Shown here piece by piece: positions 20,468 through 29,555 of a DNA stretch of 64,000 nt. The DNA is from JALORV01 sp963754065 (GTDB lineage Bacteria; Pseudomonadota; Gammaproteobacteria; Burkholderiales; Burkholderiaceae_F). The notes beneath the pieces were generated by a model, which was given only the letters and a program-made list of their open reading frames with translations, was not told where the DNA came from and searched no databases. The stretch is from the NCBI GenBank assembly GCA_963754065.1, contig CAVWFH010000034.1, positions 62,001 to 126,000 on the forward strand, given 5' to 3'. A program made the position numbers and the translations under genes. Each line of letters starts with the position of its first letter. Position 1 is the stretch's first letter.

Positions 20468-20902
20468 TCAGCCAGACGTCGTCAGTGCGGCCAGCGCGGC
20501 CTGCTCGAGTGCCGGCAGTTGACCCGTGCGTGCCGCGAGCAACGCGGCCGTCGGACTGCGTTGTCGTTCGGCCCAGATCGGCTTCGGGAAGTGTGCGTCG
20601 TCCTCGAAGCGCGGGATGAGGTGCCAATGAAGGTGGGGCGTCATGTTGCCGAGGCTCGCGACGTTCATCTTGTGCGGGCGCATGACGGTCCGTTGCGACT
20701 GTTCGACGGCGAACACGGCGTGCATGAAGTGATCGCGCTCGGCCGCTGACAGGTCGGTCATTTCGCTCATGTGTGCATTCCAGATGACGCGCATGAACCC
20801 CGGGTAGTCAGGCTCATCGACGACGACGACGCGCAGCCGCCCATCGTCGTGGATAACGCGCCCTCCGGGTCCGGTGCACAGTTCGCATGGCGGCGCATTC
20901 AT
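20468..20902 (-). CDS. HIT family hydrolase/transferase
   Basis: A 144-residue histidine-triad protein; relatives hydrolyse or transfer nucleotide conjugates. The triad is HLHWHLIPRF near residue 95, and CELC at residues 6-9 resembles the N-terminal metal-site cysteines seen in some HIT proteins. The start ATG overlaps the GNAT gene stop as ATGA and is preceded by AAGGAG, so translational coupling is likely; the longer open frame upstream is a shadow of the GNAT gene. The natural substrate cannot be told. Confidence 0.92.
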   Translation of the reverse strand: MNAPPCELCTGPGGRVIHDDGRLRVVVVDEPDYPGFMRVIWNAHMSEMTDLSAAERDHFMHAVFAVEQSQRTVMRPHKMNVASLGNMTPHLHWHLIPRFEDDAHFPKPIWAERQRSPTAALLAARTGQLPALEQAALAALTTSG

Positions 20903-21867
20903 CGCAGCTCCTTTTTCATCCGCAGGTCGGTTTCCGCCGGCACGAAACCCAGCGCGCGATTCAGCGTGAGCATGCCCTCGTTCGTCGCATCGTTGAACGT
21001 CCGGATTTCCCTGGCTTCCATCTCGAGCGCATAGCGGATCGAGTGCAGTTTCAGCCAGCGCGCCAGCCCGTGCCGGCGCCACGGCCGGACGACGCCGGTC
21101 ATCGAGGTCATCAGGCGGCCCTCGGCCGACGTCTGTGCACACAGACCGATCCAGCTCGCGCCGTCGAGCGCGACAAAGGTTCCTGCGGAACTGAAGGCCG
21201 GGTCACCGAGCTCTTCGCTCAAGAAGCTTTCGAAGGCGGGATCCGCTCCGCTGATGCCAAACGGCACGTCGCGCCACAGGTCGACGATCAGGTCATACAG
21301 GTGCCGCGGCGCACTCGCGACGGCGAGTGCGAGCTGCCGGTAGCTGGCGATGCGAATGCCGGTGCTGAAGAGCCGGTCGGTGTGCGAGTCGATGCCGCGA
21401 GCGATGCGCTCGGGCACGACCGTGTCCAACGGCAGGCGGCTTTCGATGCGACGGTTGTAGACGACGAAGCCGCGCTCGAGCGCGAAGCGTTCGGCGCGCG
21501 GGTTCGACGCGAGCACTTCAGTACAGAGTTCAGTGGTGCCGCGCTGTCTCGCTTCCGACTCGAGGGCGTCATACAGCGCGGCGCCGATGCCGTGACCTAC
21601 GCGGGCCGGGTCCAGAGTGACGCGCATGCGGAGCCGCCCCTCGGCAGCGGCCACGTCAGGGACCTCGAGGAAACCGAACCCGGCGAGTTGCCCTGGGACG
21701 CTTTCGGCGACGAACTTCCGGTGAAAACGCTCGCCGCGCCGACGTGCGGCGGCCGCGATCTCGGCGCCTGTGCGCGGCCAGTCCGGATGCACTGCGGTGA
21801 CGATGCGTGCGATCTCGTCATCGTCCGCCGTGGCATGGGCCGGGCGGACCGTGATCTGCCGATTCAT
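20899..21867 (-). CDS. Tandem GNAT-family acetyltransferase
   Basis: A 322-residue protein with two GNAT-like halves. The first has the acetyl-CoA pattern RVGHGIGAALYDALESEA (about residues 88-105) and AERFALERGFVV; the second has GVVRPWRRHGLARWLKLHSI (about residues 256-275) and NEGMLTLNRALGFVP near the end. Both carry the Q/RxxGxG/A-type loop, so both could bind acetyl-CoA, although the second loop (WRRHGLA) is more canonical for the enhanced-intracellular-survival-like subgroup. It overlaps the HIT gene. Substrate is unknown. Confidence 0.85.
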   Translation of the reverse strand: MNRQITVRPAHATADDDEIARIVTAVHPDWPRTGAEIAAAARRRGERFHRKFVAESVPGQLAGFGFLEVPDVAAAEGRLRMRVTLDPARVGHGIGAALYDALESEARQRGTTELCTEVLASNPRAERFALERGFVVYNRRIESRLPLDTVVPERIARGIDSHTDRLFSTGIRIASYRQLALAVASAPRHLYDLIVDLWRDVPFGISGADPAFESFLSEELGDPAFSSAGTFVALDGASWIGLCAQTSAEGRLMTSMTGVVRPWRRHGLARWLKLHSIRYALEMEAREIRTFNDATNEGMLTLNRALGFVPAETDLRMKKELR

Positions 21868-21902
21868 GCGGCGCGATCTTAGGCGCGACCGCCGCGCTCA
21901 GG

Positions 21903-24900
21903 CTAGACGAGTACGCGCTCGATGCCGCCGGCGTTGGCGCGGGCCACATAGTCCGGCATCCAGTCCGCACCGAGCACATGGCGCGCGAGTTCCACGACGA
22001 TGTAGTCGGCGTCGATGTCGGCGTCGTCGTTGTAGCGCTTCAATCCCTGCAGGCACGACGGGCAGGACGTCAGGACTTTGACTGCACCGTCGAAGCCGTC
22101 GGCGCGGAGGCGCCCGGCGGCTGCAGTGACCTCACGCTCCTTGCGGAAGCGCACCTGGGTCGCGATATCGGGACGCGAGATTGCGAACGTGCCGGATTCG
22201 CCGCAGCAGCGTTCGTTCTTCTCGATTGGCATGCCGTCGGCCGTTGCCACCAGCGCATTGACCGTCATGAGCGGATCCTGCTGCTTCATCGGACTGTGGC
22301 AGGGGTCGTGGTACATGTAGCGCACGCCGCTGACACCCTCGATGCGGACACCCTTTTCGAGCAGGTACTCGTGAATGTCGACGATCCGGCACTGCGGGAA
22401 GATCTCCTCGAATTTGTAGTCCTGCAGCTGGTCGTAGCAGGTACCGCAGCTCACCACGACCGTCTTGATGTCGAGGTAGTTCAGCGTGTTGGCGACACGG
22501 TGGAACAGCACCCGGTTGTCGGTGATGATCTTCTCCGCCTTGTCGAACTGGCCTGAACCTCGCTGCGGATAGCCGCAGCACAGGTACCCCGGCGGCAGCA
22601 CGGTCTGCACGCCCGCATGCCACAGCATGGCCTGCGTGGCGAGGCCGACCTGCGAGAAAAGCCGCTCCGATCCGCAGCCGGGGAAGTAGAACACCGCTTC
22701 GGACTCGCTGGTCGTGCGCTGCGGATCGCGGATGATCGGCACGTAGCGGGCATCCTCGATGTCGAGCAGCGCACGTGCGGTCTTCTTCGGCAGGTCGCCC
22801 GGCATCTTCTTGTTGACGAAATGGATCACCTGCGCGGTGACCGGCGGCCGTCCACCGGTCGTGGCCGGCGGCCGGCGCGTCTGCTGCCGGCCCAGTCGTC
22901 TGAACAGGTCGACACCGATGCGCTGCGCCTTGTAGCCCCACTCGAGCATCAGCGTGCGCGCGACCTTGATCGTCTGCGGGTCCTTGACGTTCAGGAAAAA
23001 CATTGAAGCGGCGGTGCCCGGGTTGAACTTCTTCTTGCCCATCCGCCGCAGCAGGTCGCGCATCGCCATGCTGACGTCGCCGAAATCGATGTCGACCGGG
23101 CACGGTGCAAGGCACTTGTGGCACACGGTGCAGTGGTCGGCCACGTCGCCGAACTCGTCCCAGTGCTTGATCGAGACGCCGCGTCGCGTCTGCTCCTCAT
23201 AGAGGAACGCTTCGATCAGTAGCGAAGTGGCAAGGATCTTGTTGCGCGGCGAGTAGAGCAGATTGGCGCCGGGCACATGCGTCGAGCACACCGGCTTGCA
23301 TTTGCCGCACCGCAGGCAGTCCTTGATCGCATCCGAGATCGACTTGATGTCGCTCTGCTGCATGATCAGCGACTCGTGTCCCATCAGGCCGAAGCTCGGC
23401 GTGTAGGCGTTCCTGAGGTCGGCGCCCGGCAGCAACTTGCCCTTGTTGAAGCGACCTTCGGGATCGACGGTGTTCTTGTAGCGCCGGAAGTCGGCCGTCT
23501 CGGCGTCGGTCAGGAATTCGAGCTTGGTGATGCCGATGCCGTGCTCACCCGAAATGACACCGTCGAGATCGCGCGCAATCTGCATGATGCGGGCGACCGC
23601 GGCATTGGCCCGCTGCAACATTGCGTAATTGTCGGAGTTGACCGGAATGTTCGTGTGCACGTTGCCGTCGCCGGCATGCATGTGCAAGGCAACGAACACG
23701 CGCCCGCGCAGTACGCGCGCGTGGATCGCCTCGCACTCGGCCAGCACCGGAGCAAAGGCCGCCCCGGCAAAGATCCGCTCGAGCGGCGCCCGCACTTCGG
23801 ACTTCCATGACACGCGAATCGTGTGGTCCTGCAGAAGATCGATGACCAGGACGGACGGGCGCCGGTCACTATCGTTCGGCAAATGAGCGCTGGTCAGGTG
23901 CGTGAGCCCGAGCAGCGCCAGCTCCGGAGCCGCCGTGGCGAGCGGGGTGTCGAAGTGCGTCAGCAACCACTGCCAGCGCTTGCGCGTGTAGGCGATCAGC
24001 TCGCGTGCCTGCTCGACGCGGTCGCCGAGAATCTCGGAACGCGGCAAACGGTCGATTTCGACATCGTCGGACTTGCCGATCGCAAACGGTGAGGCCAGGT
24101 AGCCATCGAGCGCGTCGAGCAGCTCGAGCTTGTTCTCGATCGACAGCTCGATGTTGATGCGCTCGATCGCATCGGTGTACTCGCCCATCCGCGGCAACGG
24201 GATGACGACATCCTCGTTGAGCTTGAACGCGTTGGTGTGGCGGGAGATCGCGGCGGTCTTGGCACGGTCGAGCCAGAACTTCTTGCGGGCCTCGGCACTG
24301 ACGGCCACGAAACCTTCGCCGGTGCGGCTGTTGGCCATTCGCACGACTTCCGATGCGGCATGCGCGACGGCGGCATCGTCGTCACCGACGATGTCACCGA
24401 TCAGCACCATTTTCGGCAGTCCGCCGCGCCGCGACTTGGTCGCGTAGCCGACCGCGCGCAGGTAACGCTCGTCGAGGTGCTCCAGCCCGGCGAGCAGGAC
24501 GGCAGAGTTCCCGTCCTTCACATCTTCGACGCCCGCGCGACGACGCTCGAGGTAGCCGGTGATCTCGACCATCGACGGCACGGCTTCGCGGGCACGGCCG
24601 AAGAATTCCAGGCAGACCGTGCGGATGTGCTTCGGCATCCGGTGCACGATCCAGCGCGCCGACGTGATCAGTCCGTCACAGCCTTCCTTCTGCACGCCCG
24701 GCACGCCGCCGAGGAATTTGTCGGTGACATCCTTGCCCAGACCGACCTTGCGAAACTGTGCGCCTGGAATCGCGAGACGCTCACTGCGCAGCGTCCGTGC
24801 CTTTGCGGCGGGCTGGCGGCCATCCTTCCACGTCAGTTCGAAGACGGCCTCGCTGGCATCGTGGATCTTGCCGAGGTTGTGGCCGATGCGCTGCACCTCG

Positions 24901-25907
24901 AGCCAGTTGCCCTCGGGGTCGACCATGCGCCACCAGGCGAGATTGTCGACCGCCGTGCCCCAGAGCACCGCCTTCTTGCCGCCGGCGTTCATCGCGATGT
25001 TGCCGCCGACGCAGGATGAATCGGCTGAGGTCGGATCGACGGCAAACACGTACCCGCCCCGTTCGGCGGCGTCAGTGACGCGCTTGGTGACCACGCCGGC
25101 TTCGGAAAACACCGTCGGTACCGGCCTGTCGAGTCCCGGCTGGGCGATCGACTCGACCTCGGAGAGCGCCTCCAGCTTTTCAGTGTTGATGACGGCCGAC
25201 AGCGGCGTGAGCGGAATGGCACCGCCGGTGTAGCCGGTGCCGCCGCCGCGCGGGATGATGGTCAGGCCGAGCGAGATGCACGCACGCACCAGGCCCGGGA
25301 TCTCGTCCTCGGTGTCCGGCTGCAGCACGACGAACGGGTATTCGACGCGCCAGTCGGTTGCGTCAGTCACGTGCGACACGCGCGCGAAGCCGTCGAACCG
25401 GACGTTGTCGTCGCGCGTGTGGCGCGCGAGTTCGCGGCGCGCCGCCTTGCGCAGGTCCCAGGTGGTACGAAACTCGTCCTCGAAGCTTTGCACGGCCTTG
25501 CGTGCCGCCGCAAGCAGCTGGCCGACCTTGGCGTCGCGCTCGCGGTCGCTGTCGGTGGCGGGGGCCGTCTCGCGGCGCTTCTCGATCTCGCCGAGCCGGT
25601 GATGCAGCGCCTCGATCAGCAATGCGCGACGCTTGGGATTGTCGAGCAGGTCGTCCTGCAGGTACGGGTTCCGTCGTACGACCCAGATGTCGCCCAGCAC
25701 TTCGTAGAGCATCCGCGCCGAGCGGCCCGTGCGACGTTCGCTGCGCAACTCGTCGAGCACGCGCCAAGCTTCGGCGCCGAGCAGCCGGATCACGATCTCG
25801 CGATCCGAGAACGACGTGTAGTTGTATGGAATCTCGCGCAGTCGGACCGGCGGTTCGAGCACGGTGGGAGCGGAGCGCAATCCCTGAGGTGGGACGGGAG
25901 CGTTCAT
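21903..25907 (-). CDS. Giant FAD-linked oxidase / Fe-S oxidoreductase with DUF3683 domain
   Basis: A 1334-residue fused oxidoreductase. Order of parts: DUF3683 N-terminal region (about 1-180), a FAD-binding PCMH domain with IIPRGGGTGYTGGAIP (about 225-240), a FAD-linked oxidase C-terminal domain with HMHAGDGNVHTNIPV and VISGEHGIGITKLEFL, two ferredoxin-like 4Fe-4S motifs (CLRCGKCKPVC and CTVCHKCLAPC), and two CCG-type cysteine-rich segments (FPGCGSERLF with CCGYPQ, then CGTCYDQLQ and CCGESGTFA). The design resembles a D-2-hydroxyacid dehydrogenase joined to a GlcF/GlpC-like subunit, so it likely passes electrons from a hydroxyacid to the respiratory chain. The substrate is not evident. A TACAAT box lies about 55 bases upstream. 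Confidence 0.9.
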   Translation of the reverse strand: MNAPVPPQGLRSAPTVLEPPVRLREIPYNYTSFSDREIVIRLLGAEAWRVLDELRSERRTGRSARMLYEVLGDIWVVRRNPYLQDDLLDNPKRRALLIEALHHRLGEIEKRRETAPATDSDRERDAKVGQLLAAARKAVQSFEDEFRTTWDLRKAARRELARHTRDDNVRFDGFARVSHVTDATDWRVEYPFVVLQPDTEDEIPGLVRACISLGLTIIPRGGGTGYTGGAIPLTPLSAVINTEKLEALSEVESIAQPGLDRPVPTVFSEAGVVTKRVTDAAERGGYVFAVDPTSADSSCVGGNIAMNAGGKKAVLWGTAVDNLAWWRMVDPEGNWLEVQRIGHNLGKIHDASEAVFELTWKDGRQPAAKARTLRSERLAIPGAQFRKVGLGKDVTDKFLGGVPGVQKEGCDGLITSARWIVHRMPKHIRTVCLEFFGRAREAVPSMVEITGYLERRRAGVEDVKDGNSAVLLAGLEHLDERYLRAVGYATKSRRGGLPKMVLIGDIVGDDDAAVAHAASEVVRMANSRTGEGFVAVSAEARKKFWLDRAKTAAISRHTNAFKLNEDVVIPLPRMGEYTDAIERINIELSIENKLELLDALDGYLASPFAIGKSDDVEIDRLPRSEILGDRVEQARELIAYTRKRWQWLLTHFDTPLATAAPELALLGLTHLTSAHLPNDSDRRPSVLVIDLLQDHTIRVSWKSEVRAPLERIFAGAAFAPVLAECEAIHARVLRGRVFVALHMHAGDGNVHTNIPVNSDNYAMLQRANAAVARIMQIARDLDGVISGEHGIGITKLEFLTDAETADFRRYKNTVDPEGRFNKGKLLPGADLRNAYTPSFGLMGHESLIMQQSDIKSISDAIKDCLRCGKCKPVCSTHVPGANLLYSPRNKILATSLLIEAFLYEEQTRRGVSIKHWDEFGDVADHCTVCHKCLAPCPVDIDFGDVSMAMRDLLRRMGKKKFNPGTAASMFFLNVKDPQTIKVARTLMLEWGYKAQRIGVDLFRRLGRQQTRRPPATTGGRPPVTAQVIHFVNKKMPGDLPKKTARALLDIEDARYVPIIRDPQRTTSESEAVFYFPGCGSERLFSQVGLATQAMLWHAGVQTVLPPGYLCCGYPQRGSGQFDKAEKIITDNRVLFHRVANTLNYLDIKTVVVSCGTCYDQLQDYKFEEIFPQCRIVDIHEYLLEKGVRIEGVSGVRYMYHDPCHSPMKQQDPLMTVNALVATADGMPIEKNERCCGESGTFAISRPDIATQVRFRKEREVTAAAGRLRADGFDGAVKVLTSCPSCLQGLKRYNDDADIDADYIVVELARHVLGADWMPDYVARANAGGIERVLV

Positions 25908-26324
25908 GCGGTGTGGATCGACCTATTGGCCCCTGCGGGCCCCTGCGGACGCTTGGGAAGCAATTGTAACTTTTGCGCTGCAGCGAAGTAGGATGACCCC
26001 ATTGCGCTGTCGGGACGGGCTGTTAAGCGGCATCGGGCACCGCGACAGTGCGTCGTGGCGGCGCGCGCACAGAATTTCTGACAGTCTCAAAGGGCGACCA
26101 ATGTCACGCTGGACCCCGCGCGTAGCCAGTCTTGCTTGATGGTTGGGATTGATCGGTGCCCAAGAGTCGGCGGCTGTGCAGATCAGTGCTGGCCAGACTG
26201 CTGAGTCCCGAAGCCGCATCCAGTCGATAGCCACCGTTGCGGCCCCGGGGCAGAATTGCTCGGAAGCAAACAATGTGTGCTGCGCGCGGCCAGGCGCTGC
26301 CGCGCGGACCTTGGGAGGGTGCGA
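25908..26324. other. 417-base intergenic region between divergent genes
   Basis: Contains the candidate -10 box and tandem repeat near the oxidoreductase start, and at 26208-26223 the word CCGAAGCCGCATCCAG, almost identical to one at 31958-31973 in another spacer. I see no convincing gene: short open frames here lack family resemblance. It marks the left edge of the accessory islet. Confidence 0.5.
25963..25968 (-). promoter_or_regulatory. Candidate -10 box for the FAD/Fe-S oxidoreductase gene
   Basis: On the minus strand the sequence TACAAT (five of six matches to TATAAT) stands about 55 bases before the start codon of the large oxidoreductase. A -35 box is not convincing (ACTTCG region at 17-base spacing). 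The leader between them contains a perfect 10-base tandem repeat (GGCCCCTGCG twice, 25928-25947). Confidence 0.4.
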
Positions 26325-27677
26325 ATGAAGAACAGGCGGAACGCCAACGTGCTGGCGGCCATTGCGGGGTGCCTTGCAACGTCACTCGCCCCGGCCCAGG
26401 TGGCAACGCCCGCGACAGCGGTGATCTTCGAGAACGTCCGCATCTTCGACGGCACCCGCGGGCAGCTGTCGGCGCCTGCAAATGTGCTGGTGACCGGAAA
26501 CGTCATCGGGAAGATCTCGAGCGCGCCGATCGCCGATCCCGCGAACTCGCGCGTTCAGCGCATTGCGGGCAACGGACGAACGCTGATGCCAGGCCTCATC
26601 GACAATCACTGGCACACGCTACTCGCGCGCCCTACGCCTGCGCAGGCCATCGAAGGAGATATCGGCTACACGAACCTGCTCGCGGCCGCGGAGGCGGAAG
26701 CCACGCTCATGCGCGGCTTCACGACCGTGCGCGACCTGGGCGGTCCGTCGTTCGGGCTGAAGCGCGCGATCGACGAGGGGTTGGTGGTGGGCCCCCGCAT
26801 CTATCCGTCCGGCGCCATTATCACGATCACCGGCGGGCACGGCGATTTCCGCAGCCCTTCCGCGCTGCCACGGCAGATCGGCGGTCCGCTGTCGCGCATG
26901 GAGATCATCGGCGGCAGTATGGTGGCCGATTCGCCGGACGAGGTGCGAGTGCGCGCGCGCGAGCAACTCCTGCTCGGCGCGTCACAGATCAAGCTGACGG
27001 CGGGGGGCGGCGTGGCGTCTCCGCACAGCCCGCTCGACGTCGCGACGTTCACCGAGCCTGAGCTTCGCGCCGCGGTCGAGGCAGCGGAAAACTGGGGCAC
27101 GTACGTGACTGTGCATGCGTACACGTCCGTCGCGATTCAGCGCGCCATCGCGGCCGGCGTCAAGGTCATCGAGCACGGGCATCTCATGGACGAGGCCACG
27201 GCGAAGATGATGGCGGACAAGGGCATCTGGCTCTCCTTCCAGCCGTTCGTGGACGACGGTCACGCGCCGCCGCTCGCGCCTGCCAACATGGCGCGGCTGC
27301 GCCAGGTGTGGGGAGGCACCGAGCGAACCGTTGCGCTGGCCAGGAAGTACAAGATCAAGACCGCATTCGGGACGGACATCCTGTTTTCGGCAGAAGGGGC
27401 GGCGCGGCAGGGCGAGATGCTGGCGTTGATGCGACGCTGGTACAGCGCGCCGGAACTCCTGGTCATGGTCACGGGCAGCAACGCGCAGCTCCTCAAGCTG
27501 TCCGGCCCGCGCGACCCTTATCCCGGGAAGCTCGGCGTGGTGGAGGAAGGTGCGCTCGCCGACCTCTTGCTGGTCGACGGCGACCCGACGGTCAACCTAG
27601 AGCTGGTCGCCGATCCAGCCCGCAACTTCGTGGTGATCATGAAGGACGGCAGGATCCACAAGAACATCACACGATGA
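26325..27677 (+). CDS. Exported amidohydrolase family protein (imidazolonepropionase-like)
   Basis: A 450-residue metal-dependent hydrolase of the amidohydrolase superfamily. A signal peptide is present (RRNANVLAAIAGCLATSLAP then AQVA). Metal-site motifs: DNHWHT (HxH, about residue 92), IKLTAGGG (candidate carboxylated lysine), VTVHAYT, IEHGHLM and FGTDILF. The C-terminal part (GVVEEGALADLLLVDGDP) is the second beta-sandwich half. The ATG follows GGGAGG at the correct distance. Relatives are annotated as Xaa-Pro dipeptidase-like or imidazolonepropionase-like enzymes with peptide or amide substrates; I cannot pick one. It opens the accessory islet. Confidence 0.9.
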   Translation: MKNRRNANVLAAIAGCLATSLAPAQVATPATAVIFENVRIFDGTRGQLSAPANVLVTGNVIGKISSAPIADPANSRVQRIAGNGRTLMPGLIDNHWHTLLARPTPAQAIEGDIGYTNLLAAAEAEATLMRGFTTVRDLGGPSFGLKRAIDEGLVVGPRIYPSGAIITITGGHGDFRSPSALPRQIGGPLSRMEIIGGSMVADSPDEVRVRAREQLLLGASQIKLTAGGGVASPHSPLDVATFTEPELRAAVEAAENWGTYVTVHAYTSVAIQRAIAAGVKVIEHGHLMDEATAKMMADKGIWLSFQPFVDDGHAPPLAPANMARLRQVWGGTERTVALARKYKIKTAFGTDILFSAEGAARQGEMLALMRRWYSAPELLVMVTGSNAQLLKLSGPRDPYPGKLGVVEEGALADLLLVDGDPTVNLELVADPARNFVVIMKDGRIHKNITR

Positions 27678-27751
27678 AACCCGGGATCGGCGAAAAGCGA
27701 CGCGGCGTGCCCTGCCTCGGTTGACGCACGCTGGGCCGAGCGCGCGGGTGA

Positions 27752-28069
27752 GGCGCACTCGGCGAGGAGAATCTGCGGGCGACAGCGATAAGTGAAGCCT
27801 TCGAGGAGTGCGGTCTGCACATAGAGTCCGGTCGCGTGCTGTACATCGAGGAGTTCGTTCAGCCAGGGAAGAGACACTGCAAGGTCTGGTGTGCCGGCCG
27901 CCTCATCGGCGGGACCTTGGACTGCGGCGCACCAGAAGCGAGAAGCGAGCACATCGTCGAGGCGGCATGGTTTGCGCGCGAAGAGTTGTGGGGCAAGACC
28001 GTCTTCCCGCCAATGCTGCTCAGCGACTTCTGGGAAGACAGGGCGGCAGGCCGGACTGAACCCCGATAA
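27752..28069 (+). pseudogene. Nudix hydrolase remnant (C-terminal two-thirds)
   Basis: The frame after the stop at 27749 reads GALGEENLRATAISEAFEEC then GL, a recognisable Nudix box (G-x5-E-x7-REUxEExGU) with Ser in place of the Arg, followed by the beta-strand region RVLYIEEFVQPGKRHCKVWC and EHIVEAAWFAREELWG. The N-terminal strands before the box are missing or in another frame and no proper start is present; the first GTG in frame (27836) is after the box. I therefore call it a degraded or frameshifted gene. Its last bases (28058 onward) resemble the 3' end of the cupin gene. Confidence 0.65.
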
Positions 28070-28089
28070 GTTGGCCTACGCCAGATGGA
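28058..28089 (+). repeat. Copy 1 of a gene-end repeat
   Basis: GAACCCCGATAAGTTGGCCT and the bases after it resemble the 3' end and downstream spacer of the cupin gene (31903-31935) at roughly 80% identity by eye. Both copies include the last codons (Glu-Pro-Arg) and stop of a gene. Confidence 0.45.
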
Positions 28090-28110
28090 CTTCTACTGAC
28101 GGAGGATCCC

Positions 28111-28257
28111 GTGAAAGCCTTTGAGCTCGAGAGCGTCCCTGTATTTCACAATAAAGTCGAAGTCTTCGGAACTTGCAATGATCGCTTCAGCGCCGTGCGA
28201 GAACTCGAGCTTGCGGCGCGCAGATCTGGTTCCGCAACGCCATTGCGACGTCATTGA
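28111..28257 (+). pseudogene. Possible N-terminal remnant of a serine hydrolase (beta-lactamase family)
   Basis: A 48-codon frame from a GTG preceded by GGAGG. The segment VEVFGTCNDRFSAVRELELA resembles the start of EstB-like beta-lactamase-fold hydrolases, which often read GxCDxRFxAVRExF. The similarity stops after about 35 residues and a stop codon follows; no SxxK motif is found downstream. I infer a truncated gene, but the match is short and from memory. Confidence 0.35.
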
Positions 28258-28387
28258 CGCCCGCCATCGCGAGATTCCCGCTCAAGCGTGAATTGGCGGG
28301 AACGGCACGACGCACCAAACACGGATGACCGCCTGATGGTTGCGGCCCCTCAAGGAGTCAGGTCGTTACTGCCAAAGTAGACTCTTT

Positions 28388-28407
28388 GCGGCCAGTACCG
28401 GAAGCCC
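28388..28407 (+). repeat. Short intergenic repeat word, GGCCAGTA family (copy a)
   Basis: GCGGCCAGTACCGGAAGCCC in the spacer before the flavoprotein gene. Related words with core GGCCAGTAGCCG occur at 31946-31965 and 32738-32757, each in a spacer of the islet. No protein explains them. Confidence 0.4.
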
Positions 28408-28466
28408 AGGTTCAGCGAGGCAATGACTCAATAGCGGTCATCGGCAGTCCGGGATACGCTGGCGCA

Positions 28467-29555
28467 ATGGATCGTCGCCTCTTTCTACATTCCAGTGCTG
28501 CTGTCCTTGCGCTGTCAGGCTGCGCAACCAGATCGGGGCCCATTGCCCGACAAACCGCGTGTCTGCCCCCAGTTCAAGCTTCTGCCGACCGGATGATTCG
28601 CACCGCGGCCGGCCTGCGGCCGTATCGCGCCGCAGGATTCGTCGTCCGCCTCGAGCCTATCGGAGACAAGAGGCTGGTTCATAACTACGGACACGGCGGC
28701 GCCGGCATTACTCTGTCGTGGGGTAGTTCGAAGCTGGCCACGACACTCGGATTGCAGAACCACAGCGGCCCGGTGGCCGTGATCGGCGCTGGAGTCATGG
28801 GCCTAACAACGGCACGGCTCGTTCAGGAGGCCGGCTTTCCCGTCACGATCTACGCGAGCGCTCTGCCACCCCACACGACGTCTGACATCGCGGGCGGTCA
28901 GTTCCATCCCTTTGGCCACTACGACCACAGCCAAGTAACGGTCGAATGGCGCGCGCAGTTCGTCGCCGCCGTCGACTACAGCTGGCGCCGGTTTCAGATC
29001 ATGGTCGGCGAGGACTACGGAATACGCTGGCTGCCGACCTTCAGTGAAACCAGTGGCGAGGCCGAACCGCAGTTGCTCCCGACCTTCCCGCCGCACAACC
29101 GCATGCTGAGCGAGAAGGAGAATCCCTTCCCGTTCGACAGCGCCAGCACCTACGACACGCTGTACGTCGAAACCGGCCGATTTCTGCGTCAGATGCTGCG
29201 CGACATCCAGATTGCGGGCGGCAACATTCAAGTCACGAACTTCGCCACGCCGGCCGACATTGCAGCGCTGCGCGAGCGTCTGGTGTTCAATTGCACCGGC
29301 CTGGGAGCCCGCGATCTCTTCGGGGATACCGCGCTGCGCCCCGCCCGCGGGCAACTGGCGATCTTGCTGCCACAGCCGGAGATCCACTACGCCTACACCA
29401 CCCGGGCGGGCTATATGTTCCCTCGTCCTGACGGCATCATCCTGGGTGGCACGTTCGAATTGGACCAATGGCAGGCGGTACCGGAGCCGGACACCATTGC
29501 CCGCATCGTCGCCTCGCACCAACGGCTGATCGCCAACATGCGCTGCACTGCCTGA
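28467..29555 (+). CDS. D-amino acid oxidase-like FAD oxidoreductase with permuted domain order
   Basis: A 362-residue flavoprotein of the DAO family. It starts with a lipoprotein-like or Tat-like signal (MDRRLFLHSSAAVLALSGC). The segment GLRPYRAAGFVVRLEP then LVHNYGHGGAGITLSWG (about residues 50-90), which forms the C-terminal end of ordinary D-amino acid oxidases, stands here before the Rossmann motif VIGAGVMGLTTARLVQEAG (about residues 97-115). The protein ends with PDTIARIVASHQRLIANM, the region that normally precedes the GLRP motif. So the order is circularly permuted compared with DAO. Likely reaction: oxidative deamination of a D-amino acid in the periplasm or at the membrane. Other residues of the family (TTSDIAGGQ, NCTGLGARDLFGD, PARGQLAIL) are present. 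Confidence 0.88.
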   Translation: MDRRLFLHSSAAVLALSGCATRSGPIARQTACLPPVQASADRMIRTAAGLRPYRAAGFVVRLEPIGDKRLVHNYGHGGAGITLSWGSSKLATTLGLQNHSGPVAVIGAGVMGLTTARLVQEAGFPVTIYASALPPHTTSDIAGGQFHPFGHYDHSQVTVEWRAQFVAAVDYSWRRFQIMVGEDYGIRWLPTFSETSGEAEPQLLPTFPPHNRMLSEKENPFPFDSASTYDTLYVETGRFLRQMLRDIQIAGGNIQVTNFATPADIAALRERLVFNCTGLGARDLFGDTALRPARGQLAILLPQPEIHYAYTTRAGYMFPRPDGIILGGTFELDQWQAVPEPDTIARIVASHQRLIANMRCTA

